DNA of 64,000 nucleotides from Paludisphaera rhizosphaerae (GTDB taxonomy: Bacteria; Planctomycetota; Planctomycetia; Isosphaerales; Isosphaeraceae), in the NCBI RefSeq assembly GCF_011065895.1, contig NZ_JAALCR010000002.1:430769-494768 (forward strand). The letters run 5' to 3'. The first letter of the stretch is position 1; each line of letters opens with the position of its first letter. This document shows, piece after piece, positions 18,722 through 27,830 of the stretch. The notes under the pieces were generated by a model. It did no database searches. It worked only from the letters and a program-made list of their open reading frames with translations, and was not told the origin of the DNA. The position numbers and the translations under genes were made by a program.

Positions 18722-18824
18722 CGGATTCTCCCGATATTAACACCATGCAAGTGTTGAGCCGAATTGCACCAAAATCCTTCAGGGAAGGGACTTGTGGAGG
18801 ATTCCGGAGACTGAGTTGGAGCGG

Positions 18825-19835
18825 TCAGTCCTGCCGAGGGGCGGCGAGGCGGATCAGAAGCCGCTCAAGAATGACGCGCGGATGGAGTTGGCTCCCGCCC
18901 TTGACGTCGAGGTCGGCCTGGAGAAGCTCGGCCGGAAGCTGGTCGACTCGGCGCGGGCCGAGATGGGAATGCTGGCGAGTGACCTGCTGGAGGAAGAAGG
19001 GCTGTGTTCGAATGCCAGCGGCCTCACAGGCCTCGGCCAGCGGGAGCCTGGCGGCGCGGAGGCGCCCGGCGTGGTGCAGCCGCATGAGACTCGAGGACAT
19101 TCGGGCGAGCAGCCCAACCGGATGCTCACCCTTGGCGATCAGGTCGTCGAGCAGTTTGACGGCCTCCGAGCCTCGGCCTTCGGTCGCGGCGTTGACGACG
19201 TCCCAGATCTCCTCGATACGGCCGGCCTCGACGAACTTGGCAACGTCCTCGCGACGGATCTCGCCGATGTGGGCGGTGGCGATGGCCAGCTTGTCGATCT
19301 CCGCGGTGAGGAGACCGAGTTCCGGCCCCACCAGCTCCAGCAAGAGCTTCACGGCGTCCGGTCCGATCTTCGCTCCCTGTCCCTGGGCGTAGGACGGAAG
19401 CCACTTCAGGAGTTCGGCCTCGCTCGGCCCTGGGCACTCGATCGGCAGTCCAATCTTAGCGACCGATTTCGCCAGCCTGGTCGTGCTCGGCCAGGATTTG
19501 ACGACGAGAATCAGGCTCCCTGAACGGCTCGGGGCCTCCACATAGTCCTCGAGTTCCTTCCGGTAGGCCGTGACGAACGGGTCTGCCTCATCGATCACCA
19601 CGACGCGCCGCTTTGAGAAGAACGGCAGCGTCCGCAACTCGTCGATGACGTCCGCCAGCTTGGCCGACGATCCCTCGAACCGAGCCACGCCGACGTCCGC
19701 TTCCTCGCCCGGGATCTCTTCACGGATCGCGCGCCGGATTGACTCTCTGCGGAGGTATGGGTCGTCGCCGAAGACGACGTAAACCGGCCGCCCCCCCTGC
19801 CCCTCGGCCGCTTTTAACCAGTCAAGCCCACGCAT
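18825..19835 (-). CDS. holA: DNA polymerase III, delta subunit
   Basis: 336-residue clamp-loader subunit that opens the beta clamp. N-terminal segment PVYVVFGDDPYLRRESIRRA, then DELRTLPFFSKRRVVVIDEAD typical of HolA, the LSYAQGQG-like linker region and helical C-terminal domain with the LLDDLIAKGEHPVGLLARM collar-domain motif. Lacks a Walker A, as expected for delta. The gene stands alone, followed by a weak terminator. Confidence 0.92.
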   Translation of the reverse strand: MRGLDWLKAAEGQGGRPVYVVFGDDPYLRRESIRRAIREEIPGEEADVGVARFEGSSAKLADVIDELRTLPFFSKRRVVVIDEADPFVTAYRKELEDYVEAPSRSGSLILVVKSWPSTTRLAKSVAKIGLPIECPGPSEAELLKWLPSYAQGQGAKIGPDAVKLLLELVGPELGLLTAEIDKLAIATAHIGEIRREDVAKFVEAGRIEEIWDVVNAATEGRGSEAVKLLDDLIAKGEHPVGLLARMSSSLMRLHHAGRLRAARLPLAEACEAAGIRTQPFFLQQVTRQHSHLGPRRVDQLPAELLQADLDVKGGSQLHPRVILERLLIRLAAPRQD

Positions 19836-19944
19836 CGCCCGCCCTCAGTCCTCAACGGCCGGCACCAGTTCTTCCTGGCATCGTCCCAAATCGCCCCCCT
19901 CTTGGGGAGCCCGATCACCGGGTCGACTCGACGCCAAAATCACC

Positions 19945-19972
19945 TTGACCGGATGACGCTTCCTCGTAGAAT
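19945..19972 (+). promoter_or_regulatory. Sigma70-type promoter of the TetR-exporter operon
   Basis: TTGACC (19945-19950) and TAGAAT (19967-19972) with a 16-nt spacer. The start point would fall near 19979, inside the tandem operator that follows. Confidence 0.65.
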
Positions 19973-19977
19973 CGAAT

Positions 19978-20006
19978 GAAACAGACGTTTGAAACACTCG
20001 TTTCAA
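19978..20006. promoter_or_regulatory. Tandem palindromic operator at the TetR promoter
   Basis: Two overlapping copies of GAAACA-NN-CGTTT (19978-19990 and 19991-20004); the second is a perfect palindrome TTGAAAC-ACTC-GTTTCAA (19989-20006). They cover the predicted start point, so binding by the adjacent TetR protein would block the operon. Confidence 0.65.
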
Positions 20007-20021
20007 GCCGTGGTGATCTCG

Positions 20022-20663
20022 ATGTCGACGATGGATACGACGAAAGCCAGGCTGATTGAGGCCGCTGGGCGGGAGTTCGCCGCCAAGGGGTTCGACCAGG
20101 CGCGGATCCGGACGATCTGCGATGCGGCCGCGGCGAATCTGGCCGCTGTGAACTACCACTTCGGCGACAAGGAGCAGCTTTACCGGGCGGTCTTGCTGGA
20201 GGCCTACCGGCGTCGTAGCACGGTGATCACGCCTCAGATCGGCGAGGGCCTGCCGGCGGAGAGGCTACGGGCTTTCATTCGTTTCTTCTTCGACCAGGTC
20301 GTGGCGGGAGCGGATGAAGACACCTGGCAGTCTCAGCTCATCATGCGAGAGCTGTTTCACCCGAGCACGGCTCTGGACCACGTCGTCCGGGAATGGATCC
20401 AGCCTCGCTTCAACCTCCTGAAGTCGATCATGCGCGAGATCCGCCCAGGGGTCGATGAGGACCGGCTCAACGCCCTCTGCTTCAGCGTGGTCGGCCAGTG
20501 CCTGATGTACCGAATGACCCGCGAGGTCAGTGGAAGATTGATTGGGCCGGAGAACCTGAAACGGCTGGGCCATGCGTATCTCGCCGACCACGTGACGGAG
20601 TTCACGCTCGCCGCGCTGGGGTTGGGGCCTCCGGTTGCACTCGATTCCACCCCCGAGTCTTGA
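20022..20663 (+). CDS. TetR-family transcriptional regulator
   Basis: 213 residues. N-terminal HTH: TKARLIEAAGREFAAKGFDQ, then IRTICDAAAANLAAVNYHFG with the DKEQLYRAVLLEAYRR helix, the pattern of the CecR/YbiH-like branch. The C-terminal domain is helical and ligand-binding. ATGs at 20022 and 20031 are both possible; the TTG at 19989 lies within the operator and is rejected. It precedes an exporter by 10 nt, and the tandem operator upstream points to autoregulated control of that operon. Confidence 0.9.
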   Translation: MSTMDTTKARLIEAAGREFAAKGFDQARIRTICDAAAANLAAVNYHFGDKEQLYRAVLLEAYRRRSTVITPQIGEGLPAERLRAFIRFFFDQVVAGADEDTWQSQLIMRELFHPSTALDHVVREWIQPRFNLLKSIMREIRPGVDEDRLNALCFSVVGQCLMYRMTREVSGRLIGPENLKRLGHAYLADHVTEFTLAALGLGPPVALDSTPES

Positions 20664-20673
20664 GGAACGGACC

Positions 20674-22113
20674 ATGTCCTGGATCGCGATCAAGATGCTC
20701 GTGGGCGACCGGGCCAAGTTCCTGGGGATCGTCATCGGCCTGACCTTCGCCGCGGCGCTCATCACTCAGCAGGGGTCGATTTTCTGCGGCCTGATGCTCC
20801 GCACCTGCGCCATCATCACCGACGTCACGGGAGCCGACCTTTGGGTCATGGACCCAGGCGTCCGGTTCGTGGACGATGTCAAGCCGATGCTGGAGAGCAA
20901 CCTCGACCGCGTCCGAGGCGTCGCGGGCGTGAAGTGGGCGGTCCCGCTCTACAAAGGGACTGCGCGAGCCAAGCTGAACTTCGTTCCCGACGACCTGAAG
21001 TCGAAAACCTACGCACCTGAAGTTCTGGCGAAAGAGAAGCAGGCTGAGGCGAAGTCGGCGGCTCCGTCGAACGTCTTCACCAAGATCCTCGACGTCTTCG
21101 CGCCGGCGTCCGGCGACTTCTCCACACCTCCACCGCGATGGTACGACCCGACCGAGGTCAATGTGGTCGAGTCGGTCAACCTGATCGGCGTCGACGACTC
21201 CTCGATGGTCGGCGCTCCCCCGCATGGGACGATGGTCGGGCCGGGGCCGAAGGGGAAGATGTGGGTGGGCTCGCTGGAAGACCTGCGGCGGCCGGACTCA
21301 ATCATCGTCGATCGCGTCGGCCTCCGGAAGCTCTTCCCCGGCTGTCATCTGGAAGACCCGTTCGACGACCCGACGGAAACCGAGCAGGCGTACGTCGAGC
21401 GGCTCCGAGCCTTCATCCGGTCCGCTCCCGAAATCGAGATGAACGACCACAGGGCGGTGATCGTCGGCGTCTGCGAGGCGACGCGCACGTTTACGTCGAA
21501 CCCGGTCGTTTACACGCTCTACAGTCGGGCGAAGCGATTCATGCCGATGGAGCGGAAGATGCTCACGTTCATCCTGGCCCAGGCGGGCGAGGACACGAAC
21601 GGTCAGAAGCTCGCGCCGGCCGTCGTCGCCGAACGCATCCGCAGCCGGACAGGTCTGGGAGCCTGGAGCAGTCAGGCCTTCATGTACCGAACGATCAAGT
21701 ATTACCTGATCTATACCGGTATTCCGATCAACTTCGGCATCACCGTGTTCCTCGGCTTCCTGGTCGGAACGGCGATCGCCGGTCAGACGTTCTACAACTT
21801 CACGATTGAGAATATCAAGCAGTTCGGGTCGCTGAAGGCGATGGGGGCGTCCAACGGTCGGATCGTGGGAATGATCCTCCTCCAGGCGGCCGTGGCGGGG
21901 ACGCTTGGCTACGGGCTGGGCGTGGGACTCTCCTCGCTGTTCGGCTTCAAGACGCTGGACAGGTGGGGCAATCCGACAGAACTCGCCTATTTCACGCCGT
22001 GGCAGCTACTGCCGGTGACGGCCGCGGCGATCGTCTTCATCTGCGTCCTCGCGAGCCTGGTGAGCGTCCAGCGGGTCGTCCGCCTGGAGCCGGCCGTCGT
22101 CTTCCGGAGCTGA
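20674..22113 (+). CDS. ABC transporter permease, DevC/MacB type
   Basis: 479-residue FtsX/MacB-fold inner-membrane protein. One membrane segment near residues 15-40 (FLGIVIGLTFAAALITQQGS), a large periplasmic domain of about 300 residues, then three membrane segments in the last 130 residues (ITVFLGFLVGTAIAGQTFYN, then the GASNGRIVGMILLQ coupling region and the final helix). This is the DevC layout of exporters that push a substrate through an outer-membrane channel. ATG at 20674 follows GAGGAACGG, 10 nt after the TetR stop. Confidence 0.9.
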   Translation: MSWIAIKMLVGDRAKFLGIVIGLTFAAALITQQGSIFCGLMLRTCAIITDVTGADLWVMDPGVRFVDDVKPMLESNLDRVRGVAGVKWAVPLYKGTARAKLNFVPDDLKSKTYAPEVLAKEKQAEAKSAAPSNVFTKILDVFAPASGDFSTPPPRWYDPTEVNVVESVNLIGVDDSSMVGAPPHGTMVGPGPKGKMWVGSLEDLRRPDSIIVDRVGLRKLFPGCHLEDPFDDPTETEQAYVERLRAFIRSAPEIEMNDHRAVIVGVCEATRTFTSNPVVYTLYSRAKRFMPMERKMLTFILAQAGEDTNGQKLAPAVVAERIRSRTGLGAWSSQAFMYRTIKYYLIYTGIPINFGITVFLGFLVGTAIAGQTFYNFTIENIKQFGSLKAMGASNGRIVGMILLQAAVAGTLGYGLGVGLSSLFGFKTLDRWGNPTELAYFTPWQLLPVTAAAIVFICVLASLVSVQRVVRLEPAVVFRS

Positions 22114-22117
22114 TCGC

Positions 22118-22885
22118 ATGTCCGTGGCAACGGAGACTTCGACCGAACTGAAAACGCAAGACGCCTCGATCGCCGTACGAATCCGCGGCCTGCGCAAGCA
22201 TTTCGGGACCGGCGACCAGCAGGTCAAGGCGCTCGACGACGTCGACCTCGACCTGGAGGCCGGGAAGATGTCGTTGATCGTCGGGCCCTCGGGCTGCGGC
22301 AAGACGACCTTGCTTTCGGTCGTCGCGGGCATCCTCAACGCGGACGCGGGCGAGGTGTCGATCTTCGGCGAGGTCATCACCCGGATGGGCGACCGCGCCA
22401 AGACGCGATTCCGCGCCCGGGCGATCGGGTTCGTCTTCCAGCAGTACAACCTTCTGCCGGCGCTCACGGCCGCGGAGAACGCGGCGATTCCCCTGGTGAT
22501 CGCCGGTTGGCGGAAGGCGCCCGCCGTCGCCAAGGCGGCCGAGGTGCTGACGTCGATCGGAATGGGAAAACGGATCAACAGCCTGCCGTCCCAGCTTTCG
22601 GGCGGCCAGATGCAGCGTGTGGCGATCGCGCGGGCGCTCGTCCACGATCCCGAGCTTCTGGTCTGCGACGAGCCTACCGCGGCACTCGACCACGAGACGG
22701 GTCTGACCGTGATGGGTCTGCTCAAGGAGTCGGCCGTGCGGCCCGACCGGGCCGTGGTGGTGGTCACGCACGACAACCGCGTCTTCCAGTTCGGCGACCG
22801 CATCGCCCACATGGACGACGGCCGCGTGATGAAGGTCGAGGATCGCGACCCGGAACATCCCGGCGCTGGAACGGTCAACCATTAA
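22118..22885 (+). CDS. ABC transporter ATP-binding protein, DevA/MacB type
   Basis: 255-residue ATPase partner of the preceding permease. Walker A GPSGCGKTT near residue 60, Q-loop FVFQQYNLLPAL, signature LSGGQMQRVAIARAL, Walker B LLVCDEPTAALD, and the switch His in VVVVTHD. Starts 4 nt after the permease stop. A 28-residue N-terminal tail precedes the domain. Confidence 0.94.
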   Translation: MSVATETSTELKTQDASIAVRIRGLRKHFGTGDQQVKALDDVDLDLEAGKMSLIVGPSGCGKTTLLSVVAGILNADAGEVSIFGEVITRMGDRAKTRFRARAIGFVFQQYNLLPALTAAENAAIPLVIAGWRKAPAVAKAAEVLTSIGMGKRINSLPSQLSGGQMQRVAIARALVHDPELLVCDEPTAALDHETGLTVMGLLKESAVRPDRAVVVVTHDNRVFQFGDRIAHMDDGRVMKVEDRDPEHPGAGTVNH

Positions 22886-22898
22886 CGACGAGTCGAAC

Positions 22899-24026
22899 AT
22901 GTTCATTCGATACGTTCTGCCGATCCTCGCCGTGCTGGGCGTCGCGCTCGCGGTCAAAAGCGTCCTCCCGTACAACGTCAGCCTTGAGTCGGGCCGACCT
23001 GTGCTCAAGAGCAAGACGCCCCCTCCCGCGACTCCCCTCTTACCTCCCCCAGAACGACCAAGCCGTTTCGCGGAGAGCATTCACGGCATGGGGCTCGTGG
23101 AATCCCAGCGTGAGAACATTCCCATCGGGACCGCGGTCCCTGGTCTGGTGATGGAAGTCTTCGTCGACGGCCGGCCCGGATACGATCCTCCGCACAAGTG
23201 GGTGGGCGACCGCGTCGCCCAGGGCGAGCCGCTCTTTCGGATCGACGGCCGGGATCTGGACGCCGAGCTGAAGTCGCGCGAGGCGACGCTCGCCGCCGCC
23301 GAGGCTCAGTTGCACCGTCTGGAAAATATGCCCCGCGTCGAGGACGTCCCCATCGCCCGAGCGGCCGTCGACGAGGCCGACGCGCGGCTGCTTGACGCTG
23401 AGGCCGCATACTCCCGCGACTCCAACCTCTATCAGCGGAACATGCTCTCGGCCAGCGACTACGACAAGACTCGCTTCACGAAGCTCGCCGCCAAGGCGGC
23501 CCTCGAAAAGGCCAAGGCCGACCTGGAGAAGCTGGAAGCCGGAGCCTGGAAGGAAGATATCGAGGTCCAGCGCGCCGCGGTGCTCCAGGCGCGAAGCATG
23601 GTTGAAAGCACCCGAATCATGATCGAGCGCCTGGTCGTCCGCGCGCCGGTGGCCGGCGAGGTGCTCCAGGTCAACGTGCGGCCGGGGCAGATCGCGACCC
23701 TCACGTGGAAGGAGCCGATGATCGTGCTCGGCGAAGTCGACCGCCTGCACGTCCGGGTCGACATCGACGAGAACGACCTCCCACGGTTCAAGCAGGGAGT
23801 TCCGGCTGTCGCGACGATGAAGGGAAAAACCGAGCCCGAATTCCCTCTGAAGTACGTCCGCATCGAGCCCTACGTGATCCCGAAGAAGTCGCTGACCGGC
23901 GACAACTCTGAGCGCGTCGACACCCGCGTCCTCCAGGTGATTTACGCCCTCCCCGAGAACCCGCCGGCGAAGATCTACGTCGGGCAGCAGATGGACGTTT
24001 TCCTGGATCTTGGGCCGAATTCCTGA
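22899..24026 (+). CDS. Membrane-fusion (HlyD/DevB-type) periplasmic adaptor
   Basis: 375 residues. Single N-terminal membrane anchor (FIRYVLPILAVLGVALAV), a biotinyl-lipoyl half-motif with GTAVPGLVMEVFVDGR, a coiled-coil hairpin of about residues 115-225 (ATLAAAEAQLHRLEN onward), the returning lipoyl half VRAPVAGEVLQVNVRPGQIA and a beta-barrel domain. It would bridge the permease to an outer-membrane channel, which is not encoded here. Starts 13 nt after the ATPase gene. Confidence 0.9.
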   Translation: MFIRYVLPILAVLGVALAVKSVLPYNVSLESGRPVLKSKTPPPATPLLPPPERPSRFAESIHGMGLVESQRENIPIGTAVPGLVMEVFVDGRPGYDPPHKWVGDRVAQGEPLFRIDGRDLDAELKSREATLAAAEAQLHRLENMPRVEDVPIARAAVDEADARLLDAEAAYSRDSNLYQRNMLSASDYDKTRFTKLAAKAALEKAKADLEKLEAGAWKEDIEVQRAAVLQARSMVESTRIMIERLVVRAPVAGEVLQVNVRPGQIATLTWKEPMIVLGEVDRLHVRVDIDENDLPRFKQGVPAVATMKGKTEPEFPLKYVRIEPYVIPKKSLTGDNSERVDTRVLQVIYALPENPPAKIYVGQQMDVFLDLGPNS

Positions 24027-24028
24027 GC

Positions 24029-24562
24029 TTACTCCGCCGATTTGGGGAGCTTTGCGGTCACGATACGGAACTTGACTGTGGCGGTTAGCTCGGTCTTCTT
24101 GTCGTCGTTCTCGTCCCGGAGGATCACGTCGTACTCGTAATCGCCCGGCGGCAGTCCCTTGAGGGCGAACGTGTTGCTCAGGTAGACCGAGCGCGGGGGC
24201 TTTTTGGCGACCCCCTCGTATTCGAGGATGTCGTCCTTCCTCCGGAGCACCTTCTTCGACCCGGCAGCACGGATCTGGGCGTCCTCGGTGAATCTGGCGG
24301 CGAACTGATCTCCCTTGGGGACGACTTTGTAATCGCGTGGGCGGAAGTAAACGAGGAGCTTCTCGTCGGCCGTCAGTTCAGCGTTCGGCAGTTCCTCGTA
24401 GTTCTCGAAACCGTCGATCCGTGAACAGACGACGGGCTGTTCGATGCGGAGCTTCGGTCCGGCGTCGTCGGACTTCTTGGCGTCCTGCGCTCCCGTTGTC
24501 GAGGCCGTTAGTACAAGACCGAGCGCTGTGACGAGGGATCGGCGAACGAGCATCCAGGACAT
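24029..24562 (-). CDS. Exported protein of unknown function
   Basis: 177 residues: signal peptide at 1-25 (VRRSLVTALGLVLTASTTG, cut near AQD) and a beta-rich mature domain in which FALKGLPPGDYEYDVILRDE looks like an immunoglobulin-like strand pair. Ends 2 nt from the stop of the adaptor gene on the other strand, with no room for a shared terminator. Family not recognised. Confidence 0.72.
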   Translation of the reverse strand: MSWMLVRRSLVTALGLVLTASTTGAQDAKKSDDAGPKLRIEQPVVCSRIDGFENYEELPNAELTADEKLLVYFRPRDYKVVPKGDQFAARFTEDAQIRAAGSKKVLRRKDDILEYEGVAKKPPRSVYLSNTFALKGLPPGDYEYDVILRDENDDKKTELTATVKFRIVTAKLPKSAE

Positions 24563-24648
24563 CTCGGCCTCCGAATTACGAACGAGGATCAGACCGCCCC
24601 GGCCGGCTCTTGAACGAGCCGGCCGAGGCGTGGAATCTGAGGATCATG

Positions 24649-26685
24649 TCACCAGATGCGGACGCGATCCTGCGGCGGCAGCCAGAGCTTATCCCCTTCC
24701 TTCACGTCGAAGGCCGAGTAGAAGGCGGGGAGGTTGCGGAGAACGCCGTTGCAGCGGAACTCGGCCGGGGAGTGCGGGTCGACGGTCAGCCGGCGTGACA
24801 GCTCGGCGTCGCGGATCTTGCCGCGCCAGGCTTGCGCCCAGCCGATGAAGAACCGCTGGTCGCCGGTGAGGCCGTCGATCACCGGGGCCTCCTTGCCGTT
24901 CAGCGACATCTTGTACGCCTGGTAGGCGATCGTCAGGCCGCCGAGGTCGCCGATGTTCTCGCCGATCGTCAGCGCGCCGTTGACCTTCTGACCCGGCAGT
25001 TGAGCCGGCTCGAAGCCGTTGTACTGCTCGATGAGCTTCTGCGAACGGGCGTCGAATTCCTTGCGGTCGGCGTCGGTCCACCAGTTGACCATGTTGCCGT
25101 CGCCGTCGGACTTGGAGCCCTGGTCGTCGAATCCGTGGCCGATCTCATGGCCGATGACGGCCCCGATGGCCCCGTAATTCACGGCGTCGTCCGCCGCCAG
25201 GTCGAAGAACGGGGGCTGGAGGATGGCCGCGGGGAAGACGATCTCGTTGAGACTGGAGTTGTAATAGGCGTTGACCGTGTGAGGCGTCATTCCCCATTCG
25301 GTCCGGTCGATCGGCTTGCCGAGCTTGGAGAAGTCACGGTCGTTCTCGAATGCGGCGGCCCGTCGGATGTTCCCCAGCAGGTCGTCGGGCTTGGTCTCCA
25401 ACTTCGAGTAATCGCGCCACTTGTCCGGGTAGCCGATCTTGGGGGTGAACTTGGCGAGCTTGTCCAGAGCCTTGGCGCGGGTCTCGGGGCTCATCCAGTC
25501 GAGCTTGGAGATGTCCTCGCGATAGGCGGCGATCAGGTTGTCGACCAGTTCCTTCATGCGAGTCTTAGCGGCCGGCGGGAAGTGCCGCTCGACGTAAAGC
25601 CGACCGACGGCCTCGCCCATCGCGCCCGAGACCACGCCGACTCCGCGCTTCCAGCGGGGCTCCTGCTCCGGGGTACCGGAAAGAGCCTTCCGGAAGAACG
25701 CAAAGTTCTCGTCGACGAACGGCTTGCTGAGGACTGGCGCGGCATCGTGGATCAGGTGCCAGCGCAGCCAGGTCTTCCAATCCTCGATCGGGACTTCGGT
25801 TATGAGCGTCGAGGCTGCGGAGAGGAAGTCGGGCTCGGCGATCACGACTTCTTCGAGATTGGGAGCCCCGAGATTCGCGAACCAGGTCTTCCAGTCGACG
25901 GCAGGGGCGAGGGTTTCCAGCTCAGCAAAGGACTTCTTGTTGTACGTGAGCGACCGATCGCGACGCTTGACGCGGTCCCAATGGTGCTTGGCGATCTTCG
26001 TTTCGAGTTCCAGGACTCGAGCCGCCTGGGCCTCGGCATCCGAGACGCCTGCCAGCTTGAACATCGCGGCGACGTGGGCGATGAACTTGTCGCGGACCTC
26101 CTGGTACTTCGGGTCGCGATAGTAGGACTCGTCGGGGAGACTGATACCCCCCTGCCCCATGTACGTGACGTACTGGTCGGACTTCTTCGCATCGACGCTC
26201 ACCCCAGCGCCGAAGAGGCCGCCCGCCCCCTCCCGCTGCAGCGTTCCGAGCAACGCGACCAGGCCGGCCTTATCCGTCAGGACGTCGACCTTCGCCAGGT
26301 CGTCGGCGATCGGCTTGACGCCCAGGGCCTCAACACGGGCCTCGTCCATGAAGCTCTTGTAGAGGTCGCCGACCTTGCGTGCCTCGGAGCCGGCCGGGGC
26401 GTCGGTTCGCTGCGACTCTTCCACGATGGTGCGGATGGCGGCGTCGCTCTCGTCGATCAGCTTGTCGAAGGTCCCCCAGCGCGACTTGTCGGGCGGGATC
26501 TCGGTCTTCTGGATCCACGAGCCGTTGATGTACCGAAAGAAGTCGTCCTGAGGACGGACGGCCTTGTCTAAGCCGGACTTGTCGACTCCCGACCGGACCG
26601 GCGAGGCGTCGTCGGCGTGGGCGACGGGGGCGACGACGGCCGATGCGAGAATGAGTGCGAGGCGGAATCCTCTCGGATGGGTCAC
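24649..26685 (-). CDS. M13 (neprilysin/PepO) family zinc metallopeptidase
   Basis: 678-residue exported endopeptidase of short peptides. GTG start at 26685 has AAGGAAGGA upstream and opens a signal peptide (FRLALILASAVVAPVAHA). The N-terminal M13 domain is helical; the catalytic region has VIGHEIGHGFDDQG with HExxH, then GENIGDLGGL carrying the third zinc ligand Glu, and it ends with LPPQDRVRIW, the usual M13 terminal region with a final Trp. The frame is open to 26766. Probably periplasmic. Confidence 0.93.
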   Translation of the reverse strand: MTHPRGFRLALILASAVVAPVAHADDASPVRSGVDKSGLDKAVRPQDDFFRYINGSWIQKTEIPPDKSRWGTFDKLIDESDAAIRTIVEESQRTDAPAGSEARKVGDLYKSFMDEARVEALGVKPIADDLAKVDVLTDKAGLVALLGTLQREGAGGLFGAGVSVDAKKSDQYVTYMGQGGISLPDESYYRDPKYQEVRDKFIAHVAAMFKLAGVSDAEAQAARVLELETKIAKHHWDRVKRRDRSLTYNKKSFAELETLAPAVDWKTWFANLGAPNLEEVVIAEPDFLSAASTLITEVPIEDWKTWLRWHLIHDAAPVLSKPFVDENFAFFRKALSGTPEQEPRWKRGVGVVSGAMGEAVGRLYVERHFPPAAKTRMKELVDNLIAAYREDISKLDWMSPETRAKALDKLAKFTPKIGYPDKWRDYSKLETKPDDLLGNIRRAAAFENDRDFSKLGKPIDRTEWGMTPHTVNAYYNSSLNEIVFPAAILQPPFFDLAADDAVNYGAIGAVIGHEIGHGFDDQGSKSDGDGNMVNWWTDADRKEFDARSQKLIEQYNGFEPAQLPGQKVNGALTIGENIGDLGGLTIAYQAYKMSLNGKEAPVIDGLTGDQRFFIGWAQAWRGKIRDAELSRRLTVDPHSPAEFRCNGVLRNLPAFYSAFDVKEGDKLWLPPQDRVRIW

Positions 26686-26814
26686 TCGTTGGTCCTTCCT
26701 TGATGATGTTCGAAATGCGAGACGCCCGGGCCGGGCGAGACCGGCGCCGGGCGCTAGGCCTGGCATTCCAGGTTCGGGGATGTCGCCTCCGAAATCAAGT
26801 CGGGTCGCGACCGG

Positions 26815-27699
26815 TCACTTCCCCTTGGGATCGAGATTGGCCTTCAACTCCTCGGCCGAAACGCTCGAAGCAACGCCTTCCGAGGGAACGTCCATGCCGG
26901 CCGTCCAGACGATCGCGTTGAGAGCCAGCTTGCGGAAGTTGGGGTCCCCCCAGTTGACGTGGGCGTGTCCTCCGGTGAACCCGAATCCTCGGCCGCCGTC
27001 GGGACGCTCGACGGCCCAGGCGAGAACCTCGGGTCGCCCCTTGGCTTCCTGGATGTGCTTGTAGGGGCCTGCCGGCGAGGTGCGGGGCGTGTCGCGCGTG
27101 GCGTCGTCAGGCTTGGCGACGAGGATGGGGGTCACGCCCTTCATTTCGGGGCGGAATCGGATGTTGTAATACCATTCGTCGACCACGCCGAACGGCTGGA
27201 CGCCCCGGGTGATCGCGTGTTCGGGAAGGCTTTCGATGGCGGCCTTCCAGTGAGGGTTGGTGGAGAAGCCGGTCTCGTAGTAGCCGCCGATCCAGTCCTG
27301 AAACTTCGCGCCGGGCTCTCCCTTGGGGACCTCGACGGCGTAATGCATGAAGCCCAGGCCGACGCCCTTGTCGGCGAGCTTCTGAAGCTTGGCGAGATGA
27401 TCGCCCTGGATGGCAGGATGGTTGCCGCCGCCGTCCATGAAGAAGATGAGGGCCTTGGCGCCGTCGAAGACGGATTCATCCTTGGGCCAGCCGCCGGCGA
27501 CGACCACGGGCTCGACGCCCGGGACGCCCGCGAGGCACTTGGCCAGCAGTTTGCAGCCGGCGTTGAACTCATGCTGACCGGGGCCGTGGCTGGGCCGGCC
27601 GGCGAGCAGGACGATTTTCGTGGGCTCCGCGGCTGCGACGGTCGCGGCCGAGGCCGCGAGAATCAGGGCGGCGAGCCCGGAGAGTCGGAATCGGGTCAT
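26815..27699 (-). CDS. Exported ThuA-domain protein
   Basis: 294 residues with a signal peptide (ALILAASAATVAAA). The mature part is a ThuA/glutamine-amidotransferase-like fold common in planctomycetes: KIVLLAGRPSHGPGQHEFNA, GAKALIFFMDGGGNHPAI and FGFTGGHAHVNWGDPNFRKL. ThuA proteins are linked to sugar (trehalose and related) use. GAGG stands before the ATG at 27699; the longer frame to 27765 is not used. The Gfo/Idh gene upstream on the same strand suggests a shared carbohydrate pathway. Confidence 0.88.
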   Translation of the reverse strand: MTRFRLSGLAALILAASAATVAAAEPTKIVLLAGRPSHGPGQHEFNAGCKLLAKCLAGVPGVEPVVVAGGWPKDESVFDGAKALIFFMDGGGNHPAIQGDHLAKLQKLADKGVGLGFMHYAVEVPKGEPGAKFQDWIGGYYETGFSTNPHWKAAIESLPEHAITRGVQPFGVVDEWYYNIRFRPEMKGVTPILVAKPDDATRDTPRTSPAGPYKHIQEAKGRPEVLAWAVERPDGGRGFGFTGGHAHVNWGDPNFRKLALNAIVWTAGMDVPSEGVASSVSAEELKANLDPKGK

Positions 27700-27830
27700 G
27701 GGGTCGTCCTCGGCTGGGATCGTCGGTGAAAAAAACGGGCGGGGCGTCGCGAGGGTCGCTCGCAAAGCCCCGCCCCTGAGCGGCGGTCGTCACGCGGTTC
27801 GGGGCGGCCGGGACCGCGCGGCGGCTCGGA

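Noticed and set aside
24832..26571. 579-residue rightward frame opposite the M13 peptidase
   Set aside because: Antisense shadow of a gene with intact HExxH and ENxxD motifs.
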